Assembly: GCF_000972845.2 (NCBI RefSeq)
Contig: NC_040016.1
Span: 4,050,701 to 4,114,700, forward strand
Direction of reading: 5' to 3'
Origin: Larimichthys crocea
Lineage: Eukaryota; Chordata; Actinopteri; Sciaenidae
Length of the DNA: 64,000 nt
Below are positions 50,511 through 62,280 of this stretch, one piece after another. A program made the translations under genes and the position numbers. Every line of letters starts with the position of its first letter. Position 1 is the first letter of the stretch. Below the pieces are notes generated by a model that was given only the letters and a program-made list of their open reading frames with translations, did not search any database and had not been told where the DNA came from.

Positions 50511-51164
50511 TTACTCAGCATGTCTGGCCCAGAGTAAAATTAAGTCCACCTACAGTATCTATTCACAATGTAAACTTGAGCAGACTGGCATACTATATGT
50601 TTGTGTAAACAGATACTTTAAATATCCAAGGTGACCTCAAGGTGGTGCCCCACTGACTACTGTTGTCTGAGTGGAAATGCTGGATAATGAGCGAGCATGA
50701 TTGATCAGACGTTGTCAAAGCACATCGGCTGGAGTCTTTCCAGTAATTCACACCAATCAGCATGGGACTAACATCAGAGGGCAGTTGTGTTCGGACACAA
50801 GCTGCAGGGATGTCTACATCAGACCTCCAGAGCAAGATGAGCAAATCAAACTGTTACTGTTTCTCTTTGTTTTTCTTGGTTTGTTTTCAAAGGCCAGTCT
50901 ATGTTCCATTGTCGCAATATGTTTAGATACCTTACTGGTGGTGTCTATGTTGTGGCAGTGTATTGTGGTGTGGTGTTTACCTTTTTGCTGAATAACTTTA
51001 TGAAGTGGTAATTGGATAGAGCCACAGATAATAACAGCTGTGGAGATGTTAGAGTGGAGACACATTTTTCTTTGTTTTCTTTGTCAGCTCTTTGCTGCCT
51101 TCTTTTTGCGACATTTTGTTTTTCCCCCTGATGTTTTCACACTTTTCTTGTGTGCGTCTCTCAG
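50511..51164. other. Non-coding stretch, no gene seen
   Basis: Unique sequence. The 96-codon frame at 50701-50991 has a hydrophobic C-terminal half but no recognisable family and overlaps opposite-strand frames. Confidence 0.45.
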
Positions 51165-51222
51165 GAGTCTGTGTTCATAGGCACAGTAAGATTGCCTCTA
51201 AACGGACCGCTGGTCTCTCTTG
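51165..51222 (+). other. Possible 58-bp exon (unidentified)
   Basis: A strong pyrimidine-rich acceptor (CTTGTGTGCGTCTCTCAG) ends at 51164, and a donor-like TTG|GTAGGA follows at 51223. The interval is open in two of three phases; phase 0 reads ESVFIGTVRLPLNGPLVSL. It is too short to identify and may be chance. Its open phases are compatible with joining to the fragment ending at 50285. Confidence 0.18.
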
Positions 51223-52530
51223 GTAGGAGATAGAGTAGCCATTATTCAGGCCTTGGCCTGCTCCCAACTTGCCTGGTCACCCATCCCCAGCTGGGTGACA
51301 ATGAGGCTGGGCAGCAGAGAAGGCTCAGGGAGACGAATATGACAGGGAGCAGGCGGCTGTGAATATGGATGGAGAGGCTGCTGGGGAGGTGTAGATGGTG
51401 TTTGGTATGAGAGGAGGAGGAGTGGAGCCATGGAAGCCTGGATCCAGGGACCATTGCTTGCCTGTCAGTGAGGTGGCAGAGCGAACAGACTGCCTCTGTG
51501 CTGAGCTCTCCCCAGTCAAGAGCACAGTAACGCTTGAACACTGTGGAACATCCAAAAGCGTTACCGCTCAGTGACTGCTCAGCACAGGACTATACATCTG
51601 AGACGCGACTTGGCTCACAGGCTCAGCAGAGTGAAGTGTGACTAATATCGGAGATAATAAATATATGCGGCCAGTCCACCAGCAAAGTTTTTAAAATTCA
51701 AGCTACTGTTAAAATGGATGCCTTTGTTAAAAAATAATCACCCTTGCTTTCACATTGAATATTTAGTTTTTTTTTCTCATAAAAATGACTGACCTGCAGG
51801 TTACAGTTAGTGCTGTCACACAGCTTGCTAATGATTCATTTCTCTTTTTGAAAACTGATAATACACTGCATCCAGTCATATGGATGAAAAGGCTTCATGG
51901 TTGATGATGTGGGTTTTAACAACAGCAGACTTACAATTCATGTCTCACTCTCCTGGCTTTTGTTACAGTCGTTGTGGATATTGTGGGGAAATTCGGCTGT
52001 TATTAGAGCTTTATTCTGTGTTGGGCAAATTGAGGATATATAGTATCTGCGATCTGTAGTTGATCTGAGCTCCCAAGAATCCACTGGAAAATCAGCAATT
52101 ATTGCCACAAGTGAGGAGTCCTTGCTCTGAGGAAAACACAGTGAGTGAGCTCAATTCACAGGGAGCTGATACTGTATACCAGGTGTGTGAGTGCATCCAT
52201 GGGTTCACTGAGGGGTTTCTATGCTTCTTTTTTCTGTATGATTCTTTTCTTCTTAAAGGTTAATTGAATCTGTTGACCGTAGAAATACTTCTTTTTTACA
52301 TTCAGGAAAAAAAACATATTAGTCTTACTTCCAGCAAAGAGCAAAACAGACAAACTCAAAGCAATATACCAACATTTTCTTCTAGCGTGGCATTTAGCAT
52401 TGCATTGTTTGTAAAACCCGGCATTTATATTTTTATTTATAAGACACCAAGGTATTAAGTTTTAATTAATCCCATCCCAAAATAAATGCACAAAGTCTTC
52501 TGCATGTAACTCTGAACAGCAGGTAGAAAG
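51223..52530. other. Non-coding stretch, no gene seen
   Basis: Purine-rich GC-richer DNA at 51290-51430 (GAGGAGGAGG-type) yields overlapping minus-strand frames of 60-100 codons without family resemblance. The rest is AT-rich unique sequence. Confidence 0.5.
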
Positions 52531-52745
52531 ATTTCTATGGGAACGTTGGGTTTCCCTGAATTACGCTCCACTCATCCCTACCATCGATCAGCACCTCTGT
52601 GTGACGGCAGGAAATCACATCATATTACTAGCCCTTCGCTAATGTCGTTAGCGGATATTGTTCTGAGACAAAGTGTGGACTTTCCCAATGTGATTAGGCC
52701 CTATGATGAATTTGCCCTGTTGTTTGGAGACCGTTAACTGACTAG
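52531..52745. promoter_or_regulatory. Candidate conserved non-coding element with inverted repeat
   Basis: CGCTAA (52637-52642) and TTAGCG (52648-52653) form a perfect inverted repeat around TGTCG, within a CpG-containing block in AT-rich surroundings. A 66-codon frame (52537-52737) crosses the block but has no recognisable motif. The CpG retention and complexity suggest a conserved element; this is inference. Confidence 0.3.
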
Positions 52746-54091
52746 AATGATTGACCTGAACCAAGAGCCTTCTGGGCATTTATTGATGTTCCCCGAGTGT
52801 TATTCCTTTAATGACTGCACTCTGATCATTGCCAGTTTTATGGCTTGAGGGGAGCCAAGTTGAGTTAGCAAAGTTAGACTAAATAGAGTTTTAGAGGTTC
52901 ATGGTGGCAAAGCTGGGTTACTGTGCATGCATGTGGTAGTGTGTACTATAGCTGTGAGTGTTTATCCCCTGGATTGCTGTTTTTAGTAAATGTTTGTGAT
53001 AACTGTAGGGGCTTTCAGAGAAGTAAAGGAGAGCCAAATGCCTGGAGGGCTCGGTTTTTGTACATCTGAGTATGTTAGGTGTCTCCTGAGGAGAGGCCTG
53101 GCAGTTTTAGCTAAGACAGAGTGGTCATGGTACACCATATGTCCTCTAGGTTTATTTTCAGCAGCCTCAAGAGGTACAAGAAAGGGGAGATGTCAGAGGG
53201 TTGAGAATTACCCAGAGTTTCTGAGATTTGTCAGTGAAAAGGATCATTTTTGCCAGCAACTGTCCTTTCTCCTTACCTTTTTCCACAGAAAATCTTCCAG
53301 TATATGACGTTATGTTTATGTGTGTGTGTGTGCACACGCATGTAACGGGGTGTATACACTCTTGGAATAGCCTATGCCCTGCGTAGGTTGGAGTGTAGTC
53401 TGTCAATCAGTGAGTTATCTGTGCACTCAAGCAGTCCCAAGAGTCAGACCCTTACCTGTTAAATTGACTCCCCCAGGCCATTTTGGCAGAGAGTTAGGGA
53501 ATGTGAAGAAACATACAGCAGAACTGTAACAACACTTCCCAAACAGAAGATGGGTAGCGTATCACCTGCTCACTTTGCCCAGCCAAGGGTGGTTCAACAA
53601 AAGGGTGCATGGCAAAATTACATCAGGTTTTAGTTGGAAAAAAGCAGATAATAATAACTTTTCTTTTTTTTCAGCAATTGCTCTGGTTTCTTGCTGGTCA
53701 TTCTACGAGTCTGGCCAGGGAAATTTGTTTTATGTCTTCATGTATTTGTATTTGTCTCTTTCCCCCTTAATCTATCTAATATGCTTTAAAAATGTGCTAT
53801 CATCTGTAATCTATTTTTTTTCTGTTAGAAATAATGTCATCTGATAAGTTTTTTTGTTTGTTTTTTGCCAACAGTGATAACTAATTGCTGGAGTAATTTA
53901 CACCTACAAGGCACTGTTTGATTTCTCTCCTTTACACATACAACGGATATTGTTCCTTTTCAGTGAGCGCAACACTTCCACTGCTTTCTGCCATAGACAG
54001 CACATCACATGTTTCTCATACCTCGTTTATTTCAGTGCTAAAACACTTGCTTGTTCACAGGATAGATGAAGAGGGAAAGGAAATGGCCTGA
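52746..54091. other. Non-coding stretch, no gene seen
   Basis: Unique sequence with a short GTGTGTGTGTGTG run near 53321-53331. The 105-codon plus frame at 52990-53307 is not recognisable as a protein. Confidence 0.5.
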
Positions 54092-54123
54092 GGGGGGGAA
54101 AAGGAGAGGGTGGGGGAGGTGGG
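54092..54123 (+). other. Weak G-quadruplex candidate
   Basis: G7, G3, G5 and G3 runs are separated by 9, 1 and 4 bases. It is weaker than the run at 45.34-45.39 kb because of the long first loop. Confidence 0.5.
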
Positions 54124-55059
54124 TTAAGTCATTGTTAGCTGAAATTTTAGCTTAACTCATTCAGAAGGACACTACAGTACAATATTTTGGCAATCATCTC
54201 TTGTGCTGCAAGTAGCAACAGACCCTGTGCCCCGGTCTTTCTGTACCTACGCAACAGGGAAAAAAAAATACACTCATAGCACAGAGCATCAAACAGTGTT
54301 TTTGTTCTGTCAATATTAGGCCGTATACTTTTGAAGCCATCCTCATTTTCTATGATCTGCAGCCCTGCAACAAAGACCTATAACCCTCCTCATTAGAGTT
54401 ATTGTGGAGCTCATGCTTAACAATGGTCATATCCTGTCATTAGCTCACTCTATTGAAAGGTTTACTGCATGTACAACCATATATTTTCTTTCAAATTATG
54501 TGGTGTATTTCAATGTTAATATCACACATACATAGGAAATATGATAGAGGGTGTTATATCAGATAATGTTTAATGTTACCCACAGTATAGATTATATTCC
54601 TGTCTAAAAACTGATGTTAGAGATTATTTATTGAAAAACCCTTTTACTGCCATACATATTCACAGTTTACACAAACTCCATACAACAGTGAGTGTGGTGG
54701 GTAACAGCCCTCATGTATCAAGCTGTTGCAGTCCATATGCTTGTAAATTTCTCACGTAGCCAACTCCTTTGTGTGAGAACACTGCCCACGTGCCTACAAG
54801 AGTGTGCCTGGTCCACTGGTTCCATGTAAACCAGCTATCATGTCCATGTGGTCATGGTGACCTCAAATCCCTTCCTCCCCTCCAGCCCTTCACACACATA
54901 CCCTGATCACAACCAGCACACAACATCCCAGATGTGAGGTTGCCCACCAGCGGGAAACAGAAGGTTGATCGTGCTGCATGTTGATTTGAAAACAGCCACT
55001 CGCCATGTGCTGACTGCCCACACTGTGCAGTAAGCTCCTGCCTGCAGGTATACACACGT
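54124..55059. other. Non-coding stretch, no gene seen
   Basis: AT-rich to about 54700, then a GC-richer section (54750-55060) that may be the eroded coding end of the LINE whose 3' tail follows. No intact reverse transcriptase motif is visible. Confidence 0.4.
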
Positions 55060-55368
55060 TTAAGCGCTCAGGGGCCTCTTTCATGCCATCAGGCTTCACA
55101 ACACCACAGCAACCAGTACCTCCTACCTCAACTGATCAAAACTCAAAACACACACAGTTAAATAGTCATAACCACAGATAGTGCACATGTACTTTATATA
55201 ATTTGTTTTATTATTATTCCTACTTTTCCGATTGTATGTTATCGTTCGATTGTAATTTATCTTTATTTTTGTACAATTCCTTTTGCACTTTACTCCCTTC
55301 AGCTGCTGTATCTAATTGAACTTCCCATACGGGGGATCAATAAAGATACATCTTATTTATCTTATTTG
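55060..55368 (+). mobile_element. LINE 3' end (L2/Rex1-like), truncated
   Basis: Near the 3' end it reads CTGCTGTATCTAATTGAACT, then CCCATACGGGGGATCAATAA, AGATA and two ATCTTATTT-type units. This is the familiar 'aatttccc...gggatcaataaag' tail of teleost L2/Rex1-like LINEs, ending in short tandem repeats instead of poly(A). Upstream, CCTCTTTCATGCCATCAGGC could be the degraded C-terminal reverse transcriptase region (compare the SFFPSAIRLLN-type ending). The element is 5'-truncated and has no open frame. Confidence 0.65.
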
Positions 55369-56444
55369 CACTGTCTTAGGACAGAACATTGTTACACTAC
55401 AGTGGGAAAAGGAAACAAGCATAGTGTACATGGGTCTGTATATTATATTCATTATACTGTATATTATAGCACTTTTGTACAGAAAACACCATGTGAGTTT
55501 AGTGAATAAGCTTAAACAGTTAAACTGTGTTGGCAGCCAGCAGCATAAAATGAGAAAACTGAATACAAGTCATCACAGTGCAACAAATTATTATTTATTA
55601 CTTGTATCCTCAGTGTTTAAATGTGCATTAGTAAACACTGTCCAGCTCGAGACTATTGTTGCAAAAATCATTGAATAGGACATTTGTTCAATATTCATGA
55701 ATATATTACACGAATGATGAATGTATGTGTGCGTAATGATGTTGTTTAATTACACTGTATCATAGATGCTGTCATTTTGCTTCTATCCCATGTTCCATAA
55801 AATCTGAATCTTTAGACTTACATGCAGAGTGTTTTTGCATTTTGCTCTTTTCAATTGTTGCACACACAGCAGGAAGATTATGGCTACTTTAACAATGTAG
55901 GGATTGGAGAATCCATGAATACTAAAGTGTCTGGTAAAATGATGTAATGGTGATGTAAGCCACTGAAAGCCATTAGTCAGAACAGTTAAACCTGAACCAT
56001 TTCTTCTGCTCCATTTCACCTTTTGGTAGTATCTTTATGGTCTCCTTTGTGCTTCTATGATGCCTGTACACGCAATATAGTGACTGTGTGTCTGAACGTG
56101 TGCTTGTCTGTGTTTGTGTCAGGAATACCTAAGTGCTTTAGCATTGTAATTAATGCAAACTGGCTCATTCTATGTGATGGACCAGGACAAGGGCCTTTGG
56201 TATTCACTTTGAATGTCTGGTCAACAGTGATGTCAGCCTTTCAACTGTACGAATAAAATACTATAGATCCTTCTCACAGTAGCCCTGAGCACCACCATAT
56301 GTTTGCATACAAGGATCTGAGCCTTAGTGATGCTGACAATATCGCTTCATGACTCACTGTACACACAGTGGCAATCCTTTGATCCAGATCACAGTTGGAC
56401 GTTGGAGCTGGATGTGAGACATATATACACATTGGGAGGCATTT
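55369..56444. other. Non-coding stretch between two transposon relics
   Basis: AT-rich unique sequence. The 120-codon frame at 55316-55678 starts inside the LINE tail and has a run of hydrophobic residues, but composition alone (AT-rich) explains this. No gene seen. Confidence 0.5.
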
Positions 56445-57105
56445 GGCCCCACCACTAAGTACATTTACTCAAGTATTGTACTTACGTACAGTTTTGAGGT
56501 ACTTGTACATAACTTCAGTATTTAAATGTTCTACTACTTTATACTTATACTGTTGGTGGTTACAGAAGCAAGCATTGTATATTTTAAGTAATATGAAAAA
56601 AAGAAAAAGGAGATGACTGGTTGCTCCAAAATATTGTCAATGCAACAGGATAGACAGGAAGAGAATCAAGACACTTCAAAATATGTAAAAATAACAATGA
56701 TGAGGAGATATAAAGAATGACTAAACCATTTAAAAAAGAGGGCTGTCTATCCTGTTAGTTTCTTTGCACATTTGAATTCATACACAATATAATCACCAAA
56801 TAAATTCTGATTTAGAAATAAGGTTTAAGACAAAACTTAAATGATCCAAGGGGAGAAATTCACATGCTACCCGGCAATATATCAAATAATAAAAAATTAA
56901 CCCCACCAGCTGATCTGATAATTTATATTTTTCTGAACTGGGCCATTCTGCATAATGAGTACTTCTACCATGGTAGTTTAAGTATATTTTGATCCTAATA
57001 TTTTTGTATTTTACTTAAGTAGTGTTTTTAAATACAGGACTTTTAGTATATACTACACTGTGGTTACTTTTACTTATTTAATAGATTTGACTACTTCTTC
57101 CAGGA
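56445..57105 (+). mobile_element. Full-length-like CCACCACTAAGTAC-type non-autonomous element, about 660 bp
   Basis: It begins CCACCACTAAGTACATTTAC with TCAAGTATTGTACTTACG and ends TTACTTTTACTTATTTAATA ... GACTACTTCTTCCAGG. Internal landmarks are TTTTGAGGTACTTGTAC, GGCCATTCTGCATAATGAGT, AAGTATATTTTGATCCTAAT, TTTTGTATTTTACTTAAGTA and ACAGGACTTTTA, in that order. I know this arrangement as a very abundant dispersed repeat of percomorph fish, but I am unsure of its superfamily. Both ends are present; the middle is diverged and lacks any open frame. Confidence 0.75.
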
Positions 57106-57190
57106 CCGCTCAATAGAGCCAATTAGAACAGGAAGCATTTAGTGATTCATGCAACATTTGACACATCCCAGGGGATCCCCCTCCTTCCCA

Positions 57191-57203
57191 TCCTCTCTCT
57201 CTT

Positions 57204-57238
<35 letters not shown>
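57191..57238 (+). repeat. Polypyrimidine tract with (CT)15
   Basis: Pure CT units from 57209 to 57238, preceded by mixed C/T from 57191. It lies directly downstream of the element ending near 57105. Confidence 0.95.
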
Positions 57239-57241
<3 letters not shown>

Positions 57242-58539
57242 CTTTCAATCAGTCCCTCTGTGTATGTGAATGTCTCTTACAGGCAGACAAGATTGAGACT
57301 CCTCCATCCTGTTCAACTCCATTAAGCAGCTAGTGTGCCTCAGTTCACCACAAATCATAATCTGTTCATGGTGGGAGGAACTATTCAGCATGTATGGGAC
57401 TTGACACCAGAGTCACATTGAGTTTAAGTGAGGGAATGTGTGTGTATTGTGAATTATTTGCATGTCACACACACATCATGCCTACAATAACATATCACTC
57501 TCACCATCTCGCTCCAGATGTGACATTTCTTGGCACATGATGGCTACTTTTTTCAATCTTTACCACTTCTAATATCCAACGTGGTGTGTGTTGGGGATTT
57601 CTTGTCACCTCAGCAGGGGATGGGCAGTCATATCATGACCTACCCTTGTGCAGACTTCACAGTGGGAGAGAGTAAGACTTGTCAGACACCACTGCAGTAT
57701 GTATATTGATGAATTCTGATATAGCAGACCACTGTGTCACTGCAGCAAAATTGCTATTCCCTACATCTCCCAAAACAAGAAGATGGATCTATTGTTTTAG
57801 TCAAAAGTGTTCATGTATTTTGTCTGTTTTCGGAAGCTTATCACATAATAATTGAGAGTGATTAAAAGAGAGGGTAAAATGTACAGAAAAAAATGGGTTG
57901 AAGGAAAAACAGAAGCCGAATAAGTGATGTTATGGATGCTGCCTGTTTTCTGTTTAGCTTTTTTCCATCTTTCACCCTCTCTAAGGCCATTATTAGCATG
58001 CATGAGTCTTCAGTTACTCAGTGCTCTTGGGGAGGCTCTCACCCGGCCAGTTCATATTTAGTCTCCTGAATGAAACATTCATAACTCAGGTATGTGGTCT
58101 TAAAAACAATGAGTGCTGCTGCTTCCAAAAAGGCCTGCATCAATCACAAGCCCGGAGAAGCCAAGCATGAGATAAAAACAAGCGCCCTTGTCAAAGCAAT
58201 TTGGGCTCACCTCGGGGGTGGCGTATGGGTCACGGGCACAGGGGTTCCACAGTGGGATTCTCAGGAACTAACAACATCATTTGCATTTTCAGGGACCACC
58301 CATGTCTCAGTGGGATTGTGATTTTTGCCTTTCAACTCCTCATATCTTCTACAGCCATACTGTAGTGCAGCTTCATGTTAGCTCTGCCTGGTTTATTTTC
58401 AGACTTCAGCCTCCTTTGGTTGTATAACCTACCTCTCATCCCCCGCTATTTTTCTAAACACATTAGTGCTGAATTATGGGTATGCTTCATGTAATTATTG
58501 AAGAAATGCCCACAGAAAGGGCTTTCCCAAGAGACACAA
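57239..58539. other. Non-coding stretch, possible regulatory block at 58.16-58.30 kb
   Basis: Unique sequence. The segment 58155-58300 is GC-richer (CCTCGGGGGTGGCGTATGGG) and includes an octamer-like ATTTGCAT at about 58279-58286. No coding frame is recognised. Confidence 0.45.
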
Positions 58540-58770
58540 CTATTGTTATTGTTATTATTATGATCATTAGTGCTATCAGCTTGACTGCAGAATAAATATT
58601 CCGGCTTTCAATTGTAGGACAATTGCTGATTAATCCAATACAAACAAGGCCTCGCAATTTGTGCCTCAAGAACAAGCACAACAAGTTCCTTTTCTCAGAA
58701 TCTATCGGCCATTCTCCCACTTTGCTGTTGAATCTCTAATTAAACCACTAACAGGAGAGAAAGGGAACAC
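58540..58770. promoter_or_regulatory. Candidate conserved non-coding element with paired CAATTG and GATTAATCC
   Basis: CAATTG occurs at 58609-58614 and 58620-58625, five bases apart. It is followed by GATTAATCC at 58628-58636, which matches OTX/PITX-type sites. CpG-bearing TATCGGCC near 58703 and TCTAATTAAACC near 58734 complete a motif-dense block with no coding frame. Enhancer function is inferred. Confidence 0.35.
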
Positions 58771-59769
58771 CCTGAGATGCTCTGACCCATCCAGCACGAA
58801 ACCACCATGGGAAACTAACAAGAACACCCCCCCACACACACCTACCTCCTCCCTTTGCTCACATTTGCAGTTGGACTCCAACTATTTGCTTTGATTATAT
58901 TAAATAGTGCAATTCCAATTTGCAGTCCAATTGAGACCCTGTCAGACCCCCTACCTCTTTAAATTTCACACCCCTGCAGCTTTTCTTGCATGAGTAGGAA
59001 GAAGCTACACACAGGAAACATTCAGAGTGGATACATGCTGATACTGATGCTTTCAGTAAGTAGTGCGCAGTAGCCTACATCTCACTCACTGTATGCCTTT
59101 TCTCTATTCCTTACACTCTCTGGTTCACTTTTGAAACATCACAGACAGCTGCCACATATTTTAGCATGTGGTCCAGGTGCTGTTTGCTTGTCTAAAGGCT
59201 CCCCAGTGCCACAAAGACGGCAGAGCCTCAAGGTCTCCTCTGCCAATAAAGACAGGGAACAGGTGAAAACAGAAAAGAGGAAATTAGTAACAGTCTGCTC
59301 AGTCATACACATGTGTTGGCAATTTCCATGTCTCAGAAGAATACACACACTCTTCATACTGTTTGGCCTAAAAACACATTGTTGAGCAAAGTGATGCAAA
59401 ACAGGGGCTATATTGTATGTTCTTGAAATTATTTGGTAAAGGGCCAGCTCGTGGATGTGGCAGAGCTCTTCTTCCTCTGTGTTCCAAATGAGAGCTGCTG
59501 CACAGCTTCAATCAGAACTCATTGGAAGGACTTTGTAAAAATAGTGTTAGCAGTCAGCGAAATTCACTCAAATGTGGATATCAGGTTTGGGTTCAAGTCT
59601 TAATATAACCGCATGTCCTGTAAATTGAAGGAGTAATTGGATGCTGTAATTATTCCACTTCTCCATACGGGACATGCAATGATCCCTCCCTATTGCCACC
59701 AGTTATCTTTCAAAAGCACTTCCAAACAGCCTTATATTAGCTCTAGCTAAACCTTAGAAAGCATTTTTA
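58771..59769. other. Non-coding stretch, no gene seen
   Basis: Contains C7 then ACACACACC at about 58826-58842. Frames on both strands at 59131-59399 overlap one another and are not credible genes. Otherwise unique sequence. Confidence 0.5.
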
Positions 59770-60008
59770 TGGTCAGTGTTGGATTTTGTCCCTTATTTCT
59801 TATTCTGGAGGTCATGTCTGCCTTTACTTGATAGTGGTAGTAGAGATCGTACAGGAAATGTGGGGAGTGCGAGTGGCTGACATGCAACAAAGGTTTCCCA
59901 CCTGAGAGTCGAACTGTGGACGTTACATATGAGCCTACACATCCAGCAGACATGGAGCAGCATTGGCATTCATTGAGAGTCGTGTTTCTGGCCACCTGGT
60001 GAATGTAG
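59770..60008 (-). mobile_element. tRNA-derived SINE, degraded, reverse orientation
   Basis: On the minus strand an RNA polymerase III B-box-like AGTTCGACTCT is followed by GGTGGGAAACCTTTGTTGCA, then TGTCAGCCACTCGCACTCCC, ACATTTCCTGTACG and AGTAAAGGCAGACATGACC. This is the order of a common percomorph SINE (B box, 'cctttgctgcatgtcat' core, pyrimidine-rich segment, 'aataaaggc' tail). The A box is too eroded to assign. This is old sequence with no target duplication visible. Confidence 0.6.
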
Positions 60009-60805
60009 TACATCAGAAATTCCCTTTCTTTTTAGCTCAGTTTTTGGTCTCCATTAAATCCTGAGGGAAATATCTGACTCTTGAATGCCTGATGAATGCT
60101 TCACTCACTAGCTACGTAGAGTACTTTGTCTGCCTTCCATTTGGTGCTGGACAGGTATTTTTCACAAAAAAACAGCTGCCTGCTGAGATAGAAAAAAAGA
60201 GCAGAATTATATGCCTGAAAGAGTAAAGAATTCTTTAAAACATGGTTTGGGCCATCATGTAGGAATATAAAATTTACAGAAAATATTAATGAAATAGTTA
60301 AATGAATCAATATAATAAAAATAAAATATTTTTCTGGTATAAAGTCAGACAGTCTTTGAGGGATGTTTGACACACTTCTAAAATCCCAGCTACAGAAATG
60401 TTTATAGTGTAGTTTGTAGGAGAAATCATTGCATCATTTTATATAGTACATTTGAGATGAGAGAATTAAGATGAAAATATTTGAAGCTTTTGTTTAAGGC
60501 AGATGAATTATGTATTATTTTTACCAAAGAAAATCATAAATATGCATGTTTTCATACATTATGTCGTAAATAAATGCACCCACCTTGTGTCGGTTGTTAT
60601 TTTCGGAGCCTGAAAATACTAAATCTTAGTCAACATCATTGACCATTGTTATTTTCCTGTCTCTGTGCGGGTTGCATTTATGATGCAGGCAGATGTCACC
60701 TTAGAACGAGTGTAGGTGTTTGAGTGTGGGAGTTATTGAAAGAGCAAAGAGAGAGAAACAGATTGTGTCCAGTTGTGACAAAAGTGAGTCAGGCAATGAA
60801 ATGGG
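60009..60805. other. Non-coding stretch, no gene seen
   Basis: AT-rich unique sequence. No open frame above 91 codons and none recognisable; no repeat ends. Confidence 0.55.
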
Positions 60806-60869
<64 letters not shown>

Positions 60870-60892
60870 CTCCTCTTCTTCCACCCTCTGTA
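60806..60892 (+). repeat. (CTTT)13 tract passing into C/T-rich DNA
   Basis: Perfect CTTT units from about 60807 to 60860, followed by CCCTCCCTCCTCCTCTTCTT. The whole 87-base run is pyrimidine on this strand. The lysine/glutamate/arginine-repeat frame on the minus strand is produced by the repeat, not by a gene. Confidence 0.95.
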
Positions 60893-62280
60893 TCTCTGTG
60901 GGGATTTAGTTATTGTATTTTTTCTCCTGTTTGGCAGGTAGTTTTGCCTGATAAATGAGGAGCAATTGAATCGAACAAAGAGGAGAGGAAATTGCAATCA
61001 ACAGTAAAAAAGTTTCCATATCCTTTTTCCCAGCCTCACTCTCTTATTTTTCTTCTTTTTTTTTTGCTTCTTCTTTGGCAGTAACAGTCGATCAGGATAG
61101 GCAACAGTTTTTGGTGGTGCTGCAAGAGAAAAAAGAATGTAGGGGGGCATCTTTATGTCTGGCAAAATGGAAATGTTGAGAACTGGCACTCACATACTGT
61201 ACCTGCTCTCAATAGAAGAAAGCTGTAAAATCCTTGTTGCTACTAACGCCAGCAGCGGGCTCATTTTCTCAGTGAGATGAAGAAAAAAGAAATGTCTTTC
61301 AACCTGCATCCGCTCATCTATACCGAGAACAAGGGAAGCTTTCAGTTTAAGTGGAGTGTTTAAGAGAGAGCAAGTGAGAGAGGAACAGACAAGAAGGAAG
61401 AGGGAAAGTGAACGAGGCAGTGAGCTTGGTTTTGGGAGCCATTTCATCACTCATTGTGTTGTGAGACTGTCCCCCTGCTTGGACTCAGCGATGCCAACTG
61501 CTTGGAGGAAAGCATCCTGCCGAGTGCTGTCTATTGGCTGCCACTCTGAGAAGATTTCAGGCAACATAAAATGGGCAATTTTGCATAATGCTAGCCTCAT
61601 TTTTTCTGGAGAAATTTTCTAAACATCACAGCTCTATATTGAAGTCAAAACCTCAAGACAGAGTGCCACTTTTCAGCCTTTTGGACGTTAATGTTTCTGC
61701 TAATGGTGGTTCGTAGCCCCTGGACTGAGGTGAAATTAAAGATGCATTGTCAAACCTGCCACTTGGTAGTTTTTTCAATTCCTTTGATTTCAATTAAATC
61801 ATGAAACATTATAATTGAATATCAGTTTCACCACTACAGGTGACCTCCTATGGTGAAAATTATGTTTTGAATAATGACTCAAACAAAAGTCACTCCCACT
61901 GTGTCGTGACCCTGTTTCTTTTATGCTGTGTGTCAGCACTTCTTGCTCCAAAATCTTTATTTTTTCTGTTCACCACTCAGTTTTCTGCATGGAGTAGTCA
62001 CATATGACGTGGTCTTACTAAAAACAAGCATTTTTGTCTCTCTAACAAACATGTTTGTGTCAAGGAAGCACCTGTGTGTAACTGTGTGTGCTAATTGCCC
62101 CGGTGCACAGACCGATTTCTTTGCAGCTAGAGCTTATCCCTGCAACATGACCCCTAAGTCAGAACTAAAAAGGGTCACCAGCACAAGACCTTTATTATGC
62201 CACAGTGCAATGCAAATCAACCACACAGACAAACTCCCAGTGTTTCAAAAAAAATGAAAACCATCTCTGAAAAGGTTAGA
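60893..62280. other. Non-coding stretch, no gene seen
   Basis: A T/C tract at about 61043-61073 and a purine-rich segment at 61364-61420 are the only compositional features. The 109-codon plus frame at 61928-62257 has no recognisable domain. Confidence 0.5.

Noticed and set aside
60701..60997. Minus-strand frame rich in KKER repeats
   Set aside because: Entirely a translation of the (CTTT)n tract.
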